Positions 44,182 through 55,057 of a stretch of 64,000 bases of DNA are shown here, piece after piece. The position numbers and the translations under genes were made by a program. This DNA comes from SZAS-103 sp038316385 (GTDB lineage: Bacteria > Pseudomonadota > Gammaproteobacteria > Xanthomonadales > Xanthomonadaceae): NCBI GenBank assembly GCA_038316385.1, contig JBBQAN010000010.1, forward strand, positions 54,668 through 118,667, in the 5' to 3' direction. The notes beneath the pieces were generated by a model. It was not told the origin of the DNA and ran no database searches. It worked only from the letters and a program-made list of their open reading frames with translations. How positions within the stretch are numbered: the stretch's first letter is position 1; each line of letters opens with the position of its first letter.

Positions 44182-45489
44182 ATGGCGAACGGCATTCATG
44201 ATGTCCTGATCATCGGCGGCGGGCTGGTCGGTGCGAGCCTTGCGTGCGCGCTCGATGACAGCGGGTTGGACGTGGCGCTGGTCGAATCCGAGCCGCCACG
44301 GGATTCCGTCATTCCTGACGCCGATGCGCGCAGTCTTGCGCTCGCTGCAGCCAGTCTCAATGCGCTGACTGCGATCGGCGTGCTCCGCCATTTGCCGGCG
44401 CAGCCCACGCCGATCGAGCGCATCCATGTGAGTCGTCGCGGCGATTTCGGTGCGGTGTCGTTGCGCGCTGCTGACTACGGGCGTACCGCGTTCGGTGGCG
44501 TGGTGCCGTCGCCTACGCTTGGCGTCGCGTTGCAGAAACGAGTGGGCGAGCTGCGCGGACTCAGTCATTACGTCGGCGCGCGGCTGAGTGCGTTGCGCGA
44601 CGCTGGCAATGTGCGCGAAGCCGACATCGTGATTGACGGCGTGATAACAACGCTGCGAGCGCGACTGCTGGTGGGCGCTGACGGTACGACATCGTTCGTG
44701 CGCAATTCGCTCGGCATCGACGCGAGCACCCACGATTACGCGCAAAATCTGTTCGCCGGCAGTGTGCGCGCCGCGCGTCCGGCGGATGGGCAAGCGTGGG
44801 AGCGTTTTACAGATGACGGCCCGGTGGCATTGCTGCCACGCGCGCAAGGCGACTATGGCTGCATCTGCACTGTGCCAAGCGAGCAAGCGGAAGTGGTGGC
44901 AGCGTTCGACGACAAGGCATTCATCGCGCTGTTGCAGGAACGCTTCGGTTGGCGCGCTGGACGTTTTGTTGGAGTCGGACGACGCGTCGGTTATCCACTT
45001 CGCCAACTCGTTGCCGAACGATTGATTGCGTCGCGCGCCGTCATCATCGGCAATGCAGCGCAAACCCTGCATCCGATCGGTGCCCAAGGCTTCAACCTCG
45101 GCCTACGCGATGCCTTGACACTGGCCGAACTCGCGCGCGATGCGGTCGTGCATGGCGGGGATCTCGGTGGCGCAGCACTGCTGGATGCATATGCGCAACG
45201 TCGCCTGGAGGATCGCGAGCAGACGATTCAATTCAGCGATGGGCTTGCGCGCATCACATCAAATTCCACGCCACCGCTACGCTTGCTGCGTTCGTTGGCG
45301 ATGAGTGCGTTCGATGCATTGCCGGATCTGCGCGCGCCGCTGGTTGCCGGCGCGATGGGTTTTCGCGGCGTGGTCCCGGCGCTTGCACGCGACGATTTTC
45401 GAAGAACGATGTTCCGGTTTTCCGTTCGTCGTGAGCCGTCAAACCATGACAAAAAAATGCGCAAAATGCCGATGGATAGCAAATCATGA
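44182..45489 (+). CDS. ubiH: UbiH-like FAD-dependent ubiquinone hydroxylase
   Basis: 435 residues. The dinucleotide-binding start is IIGGGLVGASLACAL; the middle DG-type motif is LLVGADGTTSFVR; the third motif is IIGNAAQTLHPIGAQGFNLG, where Asn replaces the usual Asp after Gly, a mark of UbiH. It hydroxylates a ring position of the ubiquinone precursor. ATG 44182 is taken for the family N-terminus; 44152 would add ten residues. Its stop overlaps the second hydroxylase gene as ATGA. The divergent DUF6580 gene is 95 bases away. Confidence 0.9.
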   Translation: MANGIHDVLIIGGGLVGASLACALDDSGLDVALVESEPPRDSVIPDADARSLALAAASLNALTAIGVLRHLPAQPTPIERIHVSRRGDFGAVSLRAADYGRTAFGGVVPSPTLGVALQKRVGELRGLSHYVGARLSALRDAGNVREADIVIDGVITTLRARLLVGADGTTSFVRNSLGIDASTHDYAQNLFAGSVRAARPADGQAWERFTDDGPVALLPRAQGDYGCICTVPSEQAEVVAAFDDKAFIALLQERFGWRAGRFVGVGRRVGYPLRQLVAERLIASRAVIIGNAAQTLHPIGAQGFNLGLRDALTLAELARDAVVHGGDLGGAALLDAYAQRRLEDREQTIQFSDGLARITSNSTPPLRLLRSLAMSAFDALPDLRAPLVAGAMGFRGVVPALARDDFRRTMFRFSVRREPSNHDKKMRKMPMDSKS

Positions 45490-46691
45490 GCCGTCGCGAT
45501 CCATTCGATGTGGTCGTGGTCGGCGCCGGCGTGGTCGGCAGCGCGACTGCGCTCGCGTTCGCACGCGACGGCCTGCGCGTGGCCATCGTCGATCCACGCG
45601 CGCCAGTGCCGTGGGATGCGGACAAGCCCGACTTGCGCGTGTACGCGCTTGCGCAGGACAGCGCCGCGCTACTCGATGGACTCGGCGTCTGGAACGACAT
45701 CGAACCGCACGCGCAGCCGTATCGTTCAATGCGAGTGTGGGACGCGGCTGGCGGCGGCGAATTGCGCTTCGATGCGCAGCGGCTCGGCCGCGACGCGCTC
45801 GGCTGGATCGTCGAACACGGCCTGCTCGCAGATCGTCTCTGGAATGCGTTGCAGAATGCAGGCGTGACGCTGCGTTGTCCGCAACGCGTGATCGCGATCG
45901 TGGATGCAGATCCCGAACTTGATATTGCACGCCGGCAAGACGACGCGATCGCCTTGCAGCTCGACGACCACAGCGCGTTGCGAGCGCGGCTGGTGATTGC
46001 TGCCGACGGCGCCAACTCCGCTTTGCGCGAGATGGCTGGCATCGGGATCGCATCGCACGATTACCAACAACGTGGCGTCGTTGCCTATGTCGAAACCACG
46101 CAACCGCACCAGGACACCGCATGGCAGCGCTTCCTGCCCGACGGCCCGCTCGCGTTCCTGCCATGCCGCGATGGTCGCAGTTCGATCGTATGGACCTTGC
46201 CCGATGCCGAGGCCGAACGCGTGATCGCGCTTGACGACGCCATGTTCTGTCGTGAACTCACGCGTGCGTTCGATGCGACGCTCGGCGACGTTGTCGGGGT
46301 ATCGCCGCGCGCTGCGTTCCCGTTACGCAGGCAGATTGCCGAACGCTTCGTCGAAGGCCGTATCGCCTTGTGCGGCGATGCCGCGCATGTCGTGCATCCG
46401 CTGGCCGGACAGGGCCTCAACATCGGCTTGCGCGACGTGATTGCGTTGCGGGAAACCATTCGCGGCGCGACCGAACGTCGCGTCGATGTCGCCGCACCGC
46501 ATCGTCTTGCGCGCTGGCAGCGCGAGCGTTGCAGCGAAAGCACTGTCGCCGCTTATACATTTGATGCGATCAACCACATGTTCTCCAACGATGCGCCGTT
46601 GCCGACGCTTGGACGCGGCCACTTGCTCGGTATCGCCGGAAAAATTCCTGGACTCGACGTGCTACTCTGGAAACGCGCTGCAGGTCAGTGA
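45486..46691 (+). CDS. Second UbiH/UbiI/VisC-family FAD monooxygenase
   Basis: 401 residues: VVVGAGVVGSATALAFA at the N-terminus, VIAADGANSALREMAG (DG motif) and LCGDAAHVVHPLAGQGLNIG (GD motif), all intact. Paired with ubiH and translationally coupled to it (ATGA), it likely performs another ring hydroxylation of ubiquinone synthesis (UbiI/UbiF-type), but which position cannot be read from sequence. The 150-base gap after it holds no supported gene. Confidence 0.88.
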   Translation: MSRRDPFDVVVVGAGVVGSATALAFARDGLRVAIVDPRAPVPWDADKPDLRVYALAQDSAALLDGLGVWNDIEPHAQPYRSMRVWDAAGGGELRFDAQRLGRDALGWIVEHGLLADRLWNALQNAGVTLRCPQRVIAIVDADPELDIARRQDDAIALQLDDHSALRARLVIAADGANSALREMAGIGIASHDYQQRGVVAYVETTQPHQDTAWQRFLPDGPLAFLPCRDGRSSIVWTLPDAEAERVIALDDAMFCRELTRAFDATLGDVVGVSPRAAFPLRRQIAERFVEGRIALCGDAAHVVHPLAGQGLNIGLRDVIALRETIRGATERRVDVAAPHRLARWQRERCSESTVAAYTFDAINHMFSNDAPLPTLGRGHLLGIAGKIPGLDVLLWKRAAGQ

Positions 46692-46841
46692 CGACGAGGC
46701 GATCAAGGATGTCATCAGCCCGTCGGCGCGAAATTTGCTGCTGCCCCACGCGCGCTAAGGCCGTTAAAGCGATAAGAGCCAAGCTGATTTGTTCGCGCAG
46801 ACCGGCTATTGCTTCAAGATCGGCGAATTGCAAAACATAAT

Positions 46842-47915
46842 TCACTTCAAACAACGCGCAAACACCGTGATTTCCTCGCGGTCGTGATACAGCTGTCTTG
46901 CGCGCAGGTCGAGTTCGCGCCCCGCCTGATCGACGAGCATGTCGAGGCAGATGTTGGTCTCTTCCCAGCGCTTTTTCATCGGCAACTTGAGGTTGAAGAT
47001 TGCCTGCTTGCACCAACGCTGCGCGAACCATTCGGCGACGCGTCCGGCCACTTTACGTGGCGCTTCGACCATATCGCAGACTAGCCAATCGACCGGCTTC
47101 GGTGGTTGCCAGCGAAAGCCATCGGCGCGGATGTGTTCGATCAAGCCGGTGGCGAGTGCCGAATCGGCGAGCGGGCCGTTGTCGATGGCGGCCACGCGCA
47201 GGTGCGCTCGCGCGAGCACCCAGCTCCAGCCGCCGGGCGCTGCGCCGAGATCGACGGCACTCATGCCCGGTTTCATCAGTTCTTCGCGTTCGTCGGCGCT
47301 AAGTAGAACTAGTAACGCTTCTTCGAGTTTCAATGCAGAACGGCTCGGCGCATCGCTGAGTGCGCGCAGGCGCGGCACTCCGAGCGGCCACGGCGCGCAA
47401 TCTTTCGGATCGGCGACTGCAAGGAACGCATGATCGCCATCGACGAAACACACATGCAGCCGCGGCAGCCGCGCGGATTCTTCGTCGGTGAGCAGGCCGC
47501 GTTTGCGCAGGGCAGGCCGCAGCGCGTTCGCGAATGCGCGGGAGAGTCCCGCTAGCGGCTTGCCCGCATCGGAATCCGGATGCTCGACCCACAGATCGCC
47601 ATAGCGGCCGCGACCTGCTAGGGCTTCGAGCATCGGCGTGATGCGATCTTTCGGATCGAGCCCGCTCAACTCGGCAAGCAGTCGCAATTTCTGCCGCGCG
47701 AAGATCAGATGCGTGAACGGCAGCACCGACGTGAGCGCTGCGCCATCAACGCCGAGGAACTCGACATAGCCGCTGCCGCGTTGGGCGCGTGCATAACCCG
47801 GGTATCCGGCCTGCGCAGCACGATCTGTCAGCTCGGCCGCAAGTTCCGGCTCGAAGCCGGGGCGGCACCAGCAGAACAGGCCGTCCAAGAGCGGATCGTC
47901 AGTAATTGCGTCCAC
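46842..47915 (-). CDS. rlmM: RlmM, 23S rRNA 2'-O-ribose C2498 methyltransferase
   Basis: 357 residues: an N-terminal THUMP-like domain (DGLFCWCRPGFEPELAAELT) and a Rossmann methyltransferase with SAM motif AVDLGAAPGGWSWVLA, the DGFRW loop and LVCDMVEAP, then the catalytic Lys region (NLKLPMKKRWEE). It methylates C2498 of 23S rRNA. Its start lies 17 bases inside the deaminase gene, so it is the last gene of the glnS run. Confidence 0.95.
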   Translation of the reverse strand: MDAITDDPLLDGLFCWCRPGFEPELAAELTDRAAQAGYPGYARAQRGSGYVEFLGVDGAALTSVLPFTHLIFARQKLRLLAELSGLDPKDRITPMLEALAGRGRYGDLWVEHPDSDAGKPLAGLSRAFANALRPALRKRGLLTDEESARLPRLHVCFVDGDHAFLAVADPKDCAPWPLGVPRLRALSDAPSRSALKLEEALLVLLSADEREELMKPGMSAVDLGAAPGGWSWVLARAHLRVAAIDNGPLADSALATGLIEHIRADGFRWQPPKPVDWLVCDMVEAPRKVAGRVAEWFAQRWCKQAIFNLKLPMKKRWEETNICLDMLVDQAGRELDLRARQLYHDREEITVFARCLK

Positions 47916-48462
47916 CCAGCTTGCCGTAGTTGGTCAATACCGCGCGTGCGCGGTCGCGATGAATATCGCGGCGGATGCTGATGCCGCGGTTTTGCAGTTC
48001 GCCGATCCAGTCCACGGGCAGCGGGCCTTCCTCGAATGCGGTGAGTTCTTCGACGTCTTCCGAACGCGCGCCGATCAGCAATGTATCGATGCCGGCCCAG
48101 AACGTCGCGCCGTAGCACATGCAGCACGGTTGCGACGAAGTCGCGAGCACCATGCGCGAGCCGTCTTCGTTCAAGCGCGCGCGTTGCAGGTTCGCCTGCG
48201 CAGTCATGTACGCCATCATCTCCGCATGCGCGACCGAACACGTTTCCGGCAACACGCGATTGACCCCGACGCCGAGCAGACACCCGGATGCTTCATTGAA
48301 CACAGCCGCGCCGAACGGCCCACCCGTCTCGTGCATGACGTTCTGATGGGAGAGTTCGATTGCGAATGCGATTTTCGCCTCGTCGCCCGCGCAGATGGTA
48401 TGCGGGTCGATCAGGGTGCGCAGCCATGCCGGCAAGGTCAAATTGATTTGCGTGGGCAACAT
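47899..48462 (-). CDS. Nucleoside (guanine/cytidine-type) deaminase
   Basis: 187 residues of the CMP/dCMP deaminase fold. Zn ligands are in SVAHAEMMAY (catalytic Glu) and SQPCCMCYGATFW. The C-terminal FEEGPLPVDW differs from tRNA adenosine deaminase TadA, and the length suits guanine- or nucleoside-deaminase relatives; the substrate is not determined. The TGATG overlap joins it to the lipoprotein gene, and its end overlaps rlmM. Confidence 0.88.
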   Translation of the reverse strand: MLPTQINLTLPAWLRTLIDPHTICAGDEAKIAFAIELSHQNVMHETGGPFGAAVFNEASGCLLGVGVNRVLPETCSVAHAEMMAYMTAQANLQRARLNEDGSRMVLATSSQPCCMCYGATFWAGIDTLLIGARSEDVEELTAFEEGPLPVDWIGELQNRGISIRRDIHRDRARAVLTNYGKLGGRNY

Positions 48463-48838
48463 CAGCGTTTTGCAGAGCCGGGATTGAGATCGTTGCATTG
48501 ACCCTGCACGCAACTGCAGCCGCCGATCGCGCGCACGTTGCACATGCCGGTGCGATGTTCCGCACGACACTGTGCGCGCACCTTGGCGGGATTAGTCGGC
48601 GCATTCGTATTCACGCATTCGGGATGCGTGCCGCAGCAATTGCCGACATCCTTCACTTCGCAATCGGCATCGACCTTGCAACTCCGGCTCGGGTTACTGA
48701 AGTCGTATTGCGGCGATGAGACCGTCGATGCAGATGCAGATGCCGGCTGCGCAGCAGGAACGGCATCGGACATCCTTGCCGCTGGTGCGGGCGCGCATCC
48801 AGCAAGGAAGACTGCCATCACGAGCACGATGATCTTGA

Positions 48839-48842
<4 letters not shown>
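48462..48842 (-). CDS. Cysteine-rich lipoprotein of unknown function
   Basis: 126 residues. The signal peptide ends in the lipobox LAGC, followed by an Ala/Pro/Ser-rich linker and a ~65-residue domain with ten cysteines (CKVDADC, NCC, PEC, QC, MC, GCSC, GQC), presumably disulfide-bonded in the periplasm. GTG 48842 overlaps the glnS stop (GTGA), with GGAGG 7 bases upstream inside glnS; this decides the start. I do not recognise a specific family; the CxxDxDC...CC pattern occurs in small secreted bacterial proteins. It is odd as the second gene of a tRNA-synthetase operon. Confidence 0.82.
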
Positions 48843-50602
<1,760 letters not shown>

Positions 50603-50710
50603 GTGATGCAGTGCGCAGTTTGCCAAGTTGCAGTGTAGCCGGTCGCCCGAATCGTCGCGCGGACGACAATGCAGGGTTATGCTTCAAAAGAGTCGTTCGG
50701 AGTTGTGCGC

Positions 50711-50977
50711 ATGCTGGTCGTCTATCTGCCCGAGAACATCATCGATGCGCATCTGGTCAAGGGTGTGCTTGAACAAGCCGGGCTGTCGGTGTATTTGCGC
50801 GGCGAATTTCTCGCTGGCGGGATCGGGGAATTGCCGGTGTCGGGCTTGCTGGCGTTATGCGTGCCCGATCATTGCGAAGCCGAAGCGCGCGAGGTGCTGG
50901 CCGAACTCGAGCGCGATCGCGCGCGCGCATCGGTCGAAGAAAGCGACGATGAGGGCTGGATGGTGGTGTCGGCGTAG
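50711..50977 (+). CDS. DUF2007-family small protein
   Basis: 88 residues beginning MLVVYLPENIIDAHLVKGVLE. The Val-Tyr start, the EQAGLSVYLRGE strand-turn and the ending with EAREVLAELE match DUF2007 (putative signal-transducing protein), a PII-like ferredoxin fold. No ligand residues are known. It is divergent from glnS across 108 bases. A GTG two codons upstream (50705) is possible. Confidence 0.85.
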   Translation: MLVVYLPENIIDAHLVKGVLEQAGLSVYLRGEFLAGGIGELPVSGLLALCVPDHCEAEAREVLAELERDRARASVEESDDEGWMVVSA

Positions 50978-51072
50978 TCGCACGGTTGCGTCGTGATAGC
51001 GGCGCATACGGAGCAGATAACGGGGGTCGGATACAGCGGGAGTCGTGCGTAGTGTTTGCAATCTGGAGATGG

Positions 51073-53346
51073 ATGACCGTCGTCAAGCGCGTGGAATTTT
51101 CCGCCCGATCGCGCAGCATTGTTCGAAAATCATGGATGGCGTTGTTGCTGATGCTCGCCGCAGCGGCGACGTCGGCGCAGCCCGCTCCGGCGTTGCGCGT
51201 GGGGGTATACGAAACAGCCGCGACCACAACGCCGCAGGAGGTCGAGCAACTGCCGTCATCGGCATTTCGCGAAGCACCATCCGGGCCGGTCAAATTGCAA
51301 AGCGAGTCGGGCAAGACGCATTGGCTGCGTCTGGTCATGGATTTGCCGCCGCTAGCCGGTGACGACGCACGCTGGATGTTGTGGCTTGATCGCGCTTATG
51401 TCGATCGTCTGGAATTGCATTGGTCGGGCGAAGCCGGAATGTCCGCGCTGCACCCATTGAACTTCTTTGCGCCGGGTGAAAATGCGTCCGCGCATGCAGG
51501 CGGTTATGCCTATGCGCTGCCGCGCGGGGTGAGCGGCCCGACGACGTTGTATCTGGAAGCCAAGGGACAAGGCGCGTTCAGCCTGTCGCCGCGCATCCTC
51601 ACCGAAGCCGATGTGGTAACCATCGATCGCGACACGGTGATGCTGTTCACCGCTGTCTATACAGGGCTGATGTTGCTGGCATTGATTGGTCTGGGCATGT
51701 TCATCGCGTTGCGTGATCGTCTGTACCTGTATTACCTGGCCTACCTCGGCGCGTTGCTGGTTTTCCTGCTTGCCCAGAACGGCCACTTGTACCAGTTGCC
51801 GTGGATCGGGAGATGGGGGCATTGGCACGCCATGGGGGTGTACGCGTTGGCCGGTGTGTTGGCGGCAGCAACAGTTGCGCTGGCGCGCAGGTTCGCAGGA
51901 CTCGCGCAAACGATGCCGAACGTCGACCGCTTGTTCTTCTGGTTCACCGCGATTCCGCTGACCCTGACGCTGGTGTGTTTGTTGAATCGCGACGATCTGG
52001 TGCCGGCACTGCAAATCGCCACAACCGCCGTGGTGTTGTGCGCGAATCTGCTGGCGGCGCTGGCGACGGTGCTGGCCTGGCGACAGGGGCGGCATCTGGC
52101 GTTTCCCATGCTGCTGATGTGGCTGTTGCTGTTCGCGGCCGCGTGCGTGCGTTCGTCGATTGCATTCGGCCTGATGCCCAACAACGGCTGGACGCAATAC
52201 GGATATCAGGTCGTCGCGGCATTGACGGCATTGATGCTGGGCTTTGCACTGTCGGATCGCATCATCGAGTTTCGCCTGCAGCGCGATCGCGCACGTCTGG
52301 CAAAAGATCAAGCGGATGCGAGCCTCCGGCTCGAACTCGAGCGCCGCAAGTTCATCGAATCTCTCGCCGAATTGCGCGATGCGTCTGGCAGCGATCAGGA
52401 TTGGCTCGCATTCCGGCGGTTGCTTGAGGCTCTGCATCAACTGGTGCCGCAGCAGAGTTCGGCGGTGGCGTTGAATGGCTTTCACGGCAGCGATTTGCTG
52501 CTGTGCGAACCAAACGCGTCGCGCGATGCATATCAGTCGCTGATGGCCACGCGCAGCGGCGCATTCAAGGGCATTTCGCGCTCGCAATTCCCGATGCAAT
52601 TGCGCATGGACATGCCGGCCGCCGATGGCGGGCAGACGCAGGACTTGTTGCAACTCGCGGTGATGCCGCTGAACCTGACCCCGCCGGCCTGGGGGGTGTT
52701 GCTGATCGAGCGCCGCGGCTGGCAGACGTTCGAACGCGAGGAGCTGGCGCTCGCCAATGAGTTCGTGCAGAAAGCCACGCTGGCTGTGGAAACTGCGGCG
52801 AACGATCGCGCGCTGCGGCTGAGCGCTGAATTCGATGCGCTCACCGGTGCGTTCAACCGGCGCACCTTGAACGCGCGCATGGAGGCGTGCTTCAAGCAAT
52901 CGCTGGCGCGCAACACGCCGCTGGCGGTGTTGTTCGTCGATCTGGATCATCTCAAGCAACTCAACGACAAGCACGGCCACGCGGCGGGCGATCGCTGCCT
53001 GCGTTTTCTGGCCGAAACGCTGACCAGGCACTGCGAAAAAACCGGCGTGTACGGCCGTTATGGTGGCGACGAGTTCGTGGTCATCCTGCCCGATCTGAAT
53101 CCGGAGCAGGCGCGACGCTGGGCCGAAACCATGCGCGTGGATGCGACCAGCCACGACATGAGCTTCCCGTCCGGAACGTTCCGGCTACTCGTCAGCGTTG
53201 GTGTGGCGAACCGGCGTCCCGAAGACAATTCTCCGAATCAACTGGTCGAGCGTGCGGATCAGGCGTTGTACGAGGCCAAGCGCATGGGCCGCAACCAGGT
53301 GCAGGCAGCGCCCAGCCACAGCGCAGTGCATGGGCATGGAGCTTGA
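51073..53346 (+). CDS. Diguanylate cyclase with 7TM-DISM sensor
   Basis: 757 residues: a signal peptide (~1-38), a periplasmic 7TMR-DISM extracellular domain (HWLRLVMDL, DRLELHW), seven membrane helices (~195-395), a coiled coil, a poorly conserved GAF-like region (~430-575) and a C-terminal GGDEF domain. The catalytic motif GRYGGDEFVV starts at about residue 661 and is intact, and the substrate-site DLDHLKQLND is present. The four residues five places before GGDEF are EKTG, not RxxD, so the product-inhibition site is missing. It makes cyclic di-GMP in response to a periplasmic ligand. ATG 51073 follows GGAG at 51065-51068. Confidence 0.92.
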   Translation: MTVVKRVEFSARSRSIVRKSWMALLLMLAAAATSAQPAPALRVGVYETAATTTPQEVEQLPSSAFREAPSGPVKLQSESGKTHWLRLVMDLPPLAGDDARWMLWLDRAYVDRLELHWSGEAGMSALHPLNFFAPGENASAHAGGYAYALPRGVSGPTTLYLEAKGQGAFSLSPRILTEADVVTIDRDTVMLFTAVYTGLMLLALIGLGMFIALRDRLYLYYLAYLGALLVFLLAQNGHLYQLPWIGRWGHWHAMGVYALAGVLAAATVALARRFAGLAQTMPNVDRLFFWFTAIPLTLTLVCLLNRDDLVPALQIATTAVVLCANLLAALATVLAWRQGRHLAFPMLLMWLLLFAAACVRSSIAFGLMPNNGWTQYGYQVVAALTALMLGFALSDRIIEFRLQRDRARLAKDQADASLRLELERRKFIESLAELRDASGSDQDWLAFRRLLEALHQLVPQQSSAVALNGFHGSDLLLCEPNASRDAYQSLMATRSGAFKGISRSQFPMQLRMDMPAADGGQTQDLLQLAVMPLNLTPPAWGVLLIERRGWQTFEREELALANEFVQKATLAVETAANDRALRLSAEFDALTGAFNRRTLNARMEACFKQSLARNTPLAVLFVDLDHLKQLNDKHGHAAGDRCLRFLAETLTRHCEKTGVYGRYGGDEFVVILPDLNPEQARRWAETMRVDATSHDMSFPSGTFRLLVSVGVANRRPEDNSPNQLVERADQALYEAKRMGRNQVQAAPSHSAVHGHGA

Positions 53347-54280
53347 GCGGCCTTTGATGCGCCCAGGCATCCATCGCGAGCCGTTGCTGATGATGATCGT
53401 CGGCGGCGCGTTCATCAGCACGACCAGCGTGCTGGTGAAGTTCGCGCATGTGCCGCCGACGGTGTCGGCGTTCTGGCGAATGCTGTTCGGCGGATCGATG
53501 CTGAGCATCGCGTTGATCGCGCTGCGGCAATGGCGCGCGATGCGTTGGAGCGATGCGCTGTGGATGCTGCCGCCTGCGCTCGCGTTCGCGATCGACTTGT
53601 TCTTCTGGCATCGCAGCATCATCGATGTCGGGCCGGGCCTCGCGACGCTGCTGGGCAACCTGCAGGTATTCATGATGGCGCTGGCCGGTGTGCTGCTGCA
53701 TCGGGAGAAACTGAGCTGGCAATTCCTGGTTGGCCTCGTGCTCGCATTCGCGGGACTGTGGCTGCTGATCGGACAGGGCTGGTCGGGTTTCAGTCGCGAT
53801 TATCAGCTTGGCGTTTTGTTCGGCGTGCTCACCGCTTTCTGCTACGCGGGCTACATGCTGAGTTTCCGTCACGCGCAGCGCGACCGCTCGCAACTGGCTT
53901 CCTCGCAATTGCTGGCGATGATGTCGCTGTTGTGCGCGGGCGTATTGGCGTTGATCGTCGCCGCCGATGGCGAAGCGATCGCGATCCCGGATACGCAATC
54001 GCTGATCGCATTGGTCGCGCTGGGTCTGGTCGGACAATGCCTGGGCTGGGTGCTGATTTCACGCGCGATGCCGCAATTGCCGACTTCGCTGGTCGGCTTG
54101 CTGCTGCTGTTGCAGCCAGTACTCGCGTTCCTGATGGACGTGGTGTTGTTCCATCGCGTCACACGGTCGATCGAATGGGTGGGTCTGGCGCTGGCGTTGT
54201 GCGGCATCTTCGTCGGCAGCATGCGTGGAAGGACTCCGGCGGATCGTCACGATGCGTTAGCGGGCGATCAGGTGGAATAG
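53336..54280 (+). CDS. EamA/DMT-family transporter
   Basis: 314 residues, ten membrane helices in two EamA halves (first starting LMMIVGGAFISTTSVLVKFA, second starting DYQLGVLFGVLTAFCYAGYM). Members export metabolites or amino acids; the substrate is unknown. The chosen ATG 53336 overlaps the cyclase stop; in-frame ATGs at 53330 and 53357 are possible. Coupling to the diguanylate cyclase may be only positional. Confidence 0.88.
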   Translation: MELERPLMRPGIHREPLLMMIVGGAFISTTSVLVKFAHVPPTVSAFWRMLFGGSMLSIALIALRQWRAMRWSDALWMLPPALAFAIDLFFWHRSIIDVGPGLATLLGNLQVFMMALAGVLLHREKLSWQFLVGLVLAFAGLWLLIGQGWSGFSRDYQLGVLFGVLTAFCYAGYMLSFRHAQRDRSQLASSQLLAMMSLLCAGVLALIVAADGEAIAIPDTQSLIALVALGLVGQCLGWVLISRAMPQLPTSLVGLLLLLQPVLAFLMDVVLFHRVTRSIEWVGLALALCGIFVGSMRGRTPADRHDALAGDQVE

Positions 54281-54367
54281 CGATCCGAACTCGATCGAGT
54301 TCGTCGATTGAATCAACTCACCCGCGCGCGCATCGCTTGCGCAAGCATTTCATCGCGAGGAAGCATC

Positions 54368-55057
54368 ATGACCAACTTGCTCGAAACCCTGCTCGGCGTC
54401 GGCGCGCACAAACAGCGCATGCCGCGCGCGGAAGATCGTCTGCCCGGCCGCACGTCGCCGCTGCAGGTAACCAATCGCCATTTCGTCAACGGTCGCCCAA
54501 TTCAGGGGACGATCGGCGAAGGCGCATTCGCCGGCATGCAACAGGTGCAATTCGGCATGGGTTGTTTCTGGGGCGCCGAGCGCGCGTTCTGGACGTTGCC
54601 TGGCGTGTTCACTACTGCGGCTGGTTACTCGGGCGGAAGCACGCCGAATGCGACCTATCGCGAGGTGTGTTCCGGGCAGACCGGGCACGCCGAAACCGTG
54701 CTGGTTGTGTACGACCCGAAACTCATTTCGTTCGACGACTTGCTGCGCGCGTTCTGGGAAAAACACGACCCGACCCAAGGCATGCGTCAGGGCAACGATG
54801 CGGGCACGCAATACCGTTCGGCCATCTATTGCGACACCGAGGAACAATATCGCGCCGCGCTCGCCAGCCGCGATGCGTACGAGCAGAGACTGACTGCCGC
54901 AGGCAAGGGCGCTATCACCACCGAGATCGCGTATCCGGCGCCGACGTTCCACTACGCCGAAGACGATCACCAGCAATACCTGTCGAAGAACCCCGGCGGT
55001 TATTGCGGTTTGTCTGGAACCGGCGTGAGTTGTTCAATTGGAACCGGTGTCGCCTGA
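54368..55057 (+). CDS. msrA: MsrA, peptide methionine-S-sulfoxide reductase
   Basis: 229 residues. The catalytic Cys66 is in FGMGCFWGAERAFW; AGYSGG, TGHAETV and the C-terminal recycling Cys region (GGYCGLSG, GVSCSIG) are present. It reduces the S epimer of methionine sulfoxide in proteins. An AGGAAG site (54359-54364) precedes ATG 54368. The 3' 58 bases, encoding the cysteine tail, overlap antisense the end of the glycosyltransferase gene. Confidence 0.95.
   Translation: MTNLLETLLGVGAHKQRMPRAEDRLPGRTSPLQVTNRHFVNGRPIQGTIGEGAFAGMQQVQFGMGCFWGAERAFWTLPGVFTTAAGYSGGSTPNATYREVCSGQTGHAETVLVVYDPKLISFDDLLRAFWEKHDPTQGMRQGNDAGTQYRSAIYCDTEEQYRAALASRDAYEQRLTAAGKGAITTEIAYPAPTFHYAEDDHQQYLSKNPGGYCGLSGTGVSCSIGTGVA

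Noticed and set aside
46692..46841. Possible small gene or gene remnant in the 150-base gap between the second hydroxylase and rlmM
   Set aside because: An open minus-strand frame crosses the gap but also runs antisense into both flanks, has no ribosome-binding site, and shows no family resemblance. I see nothing else there.
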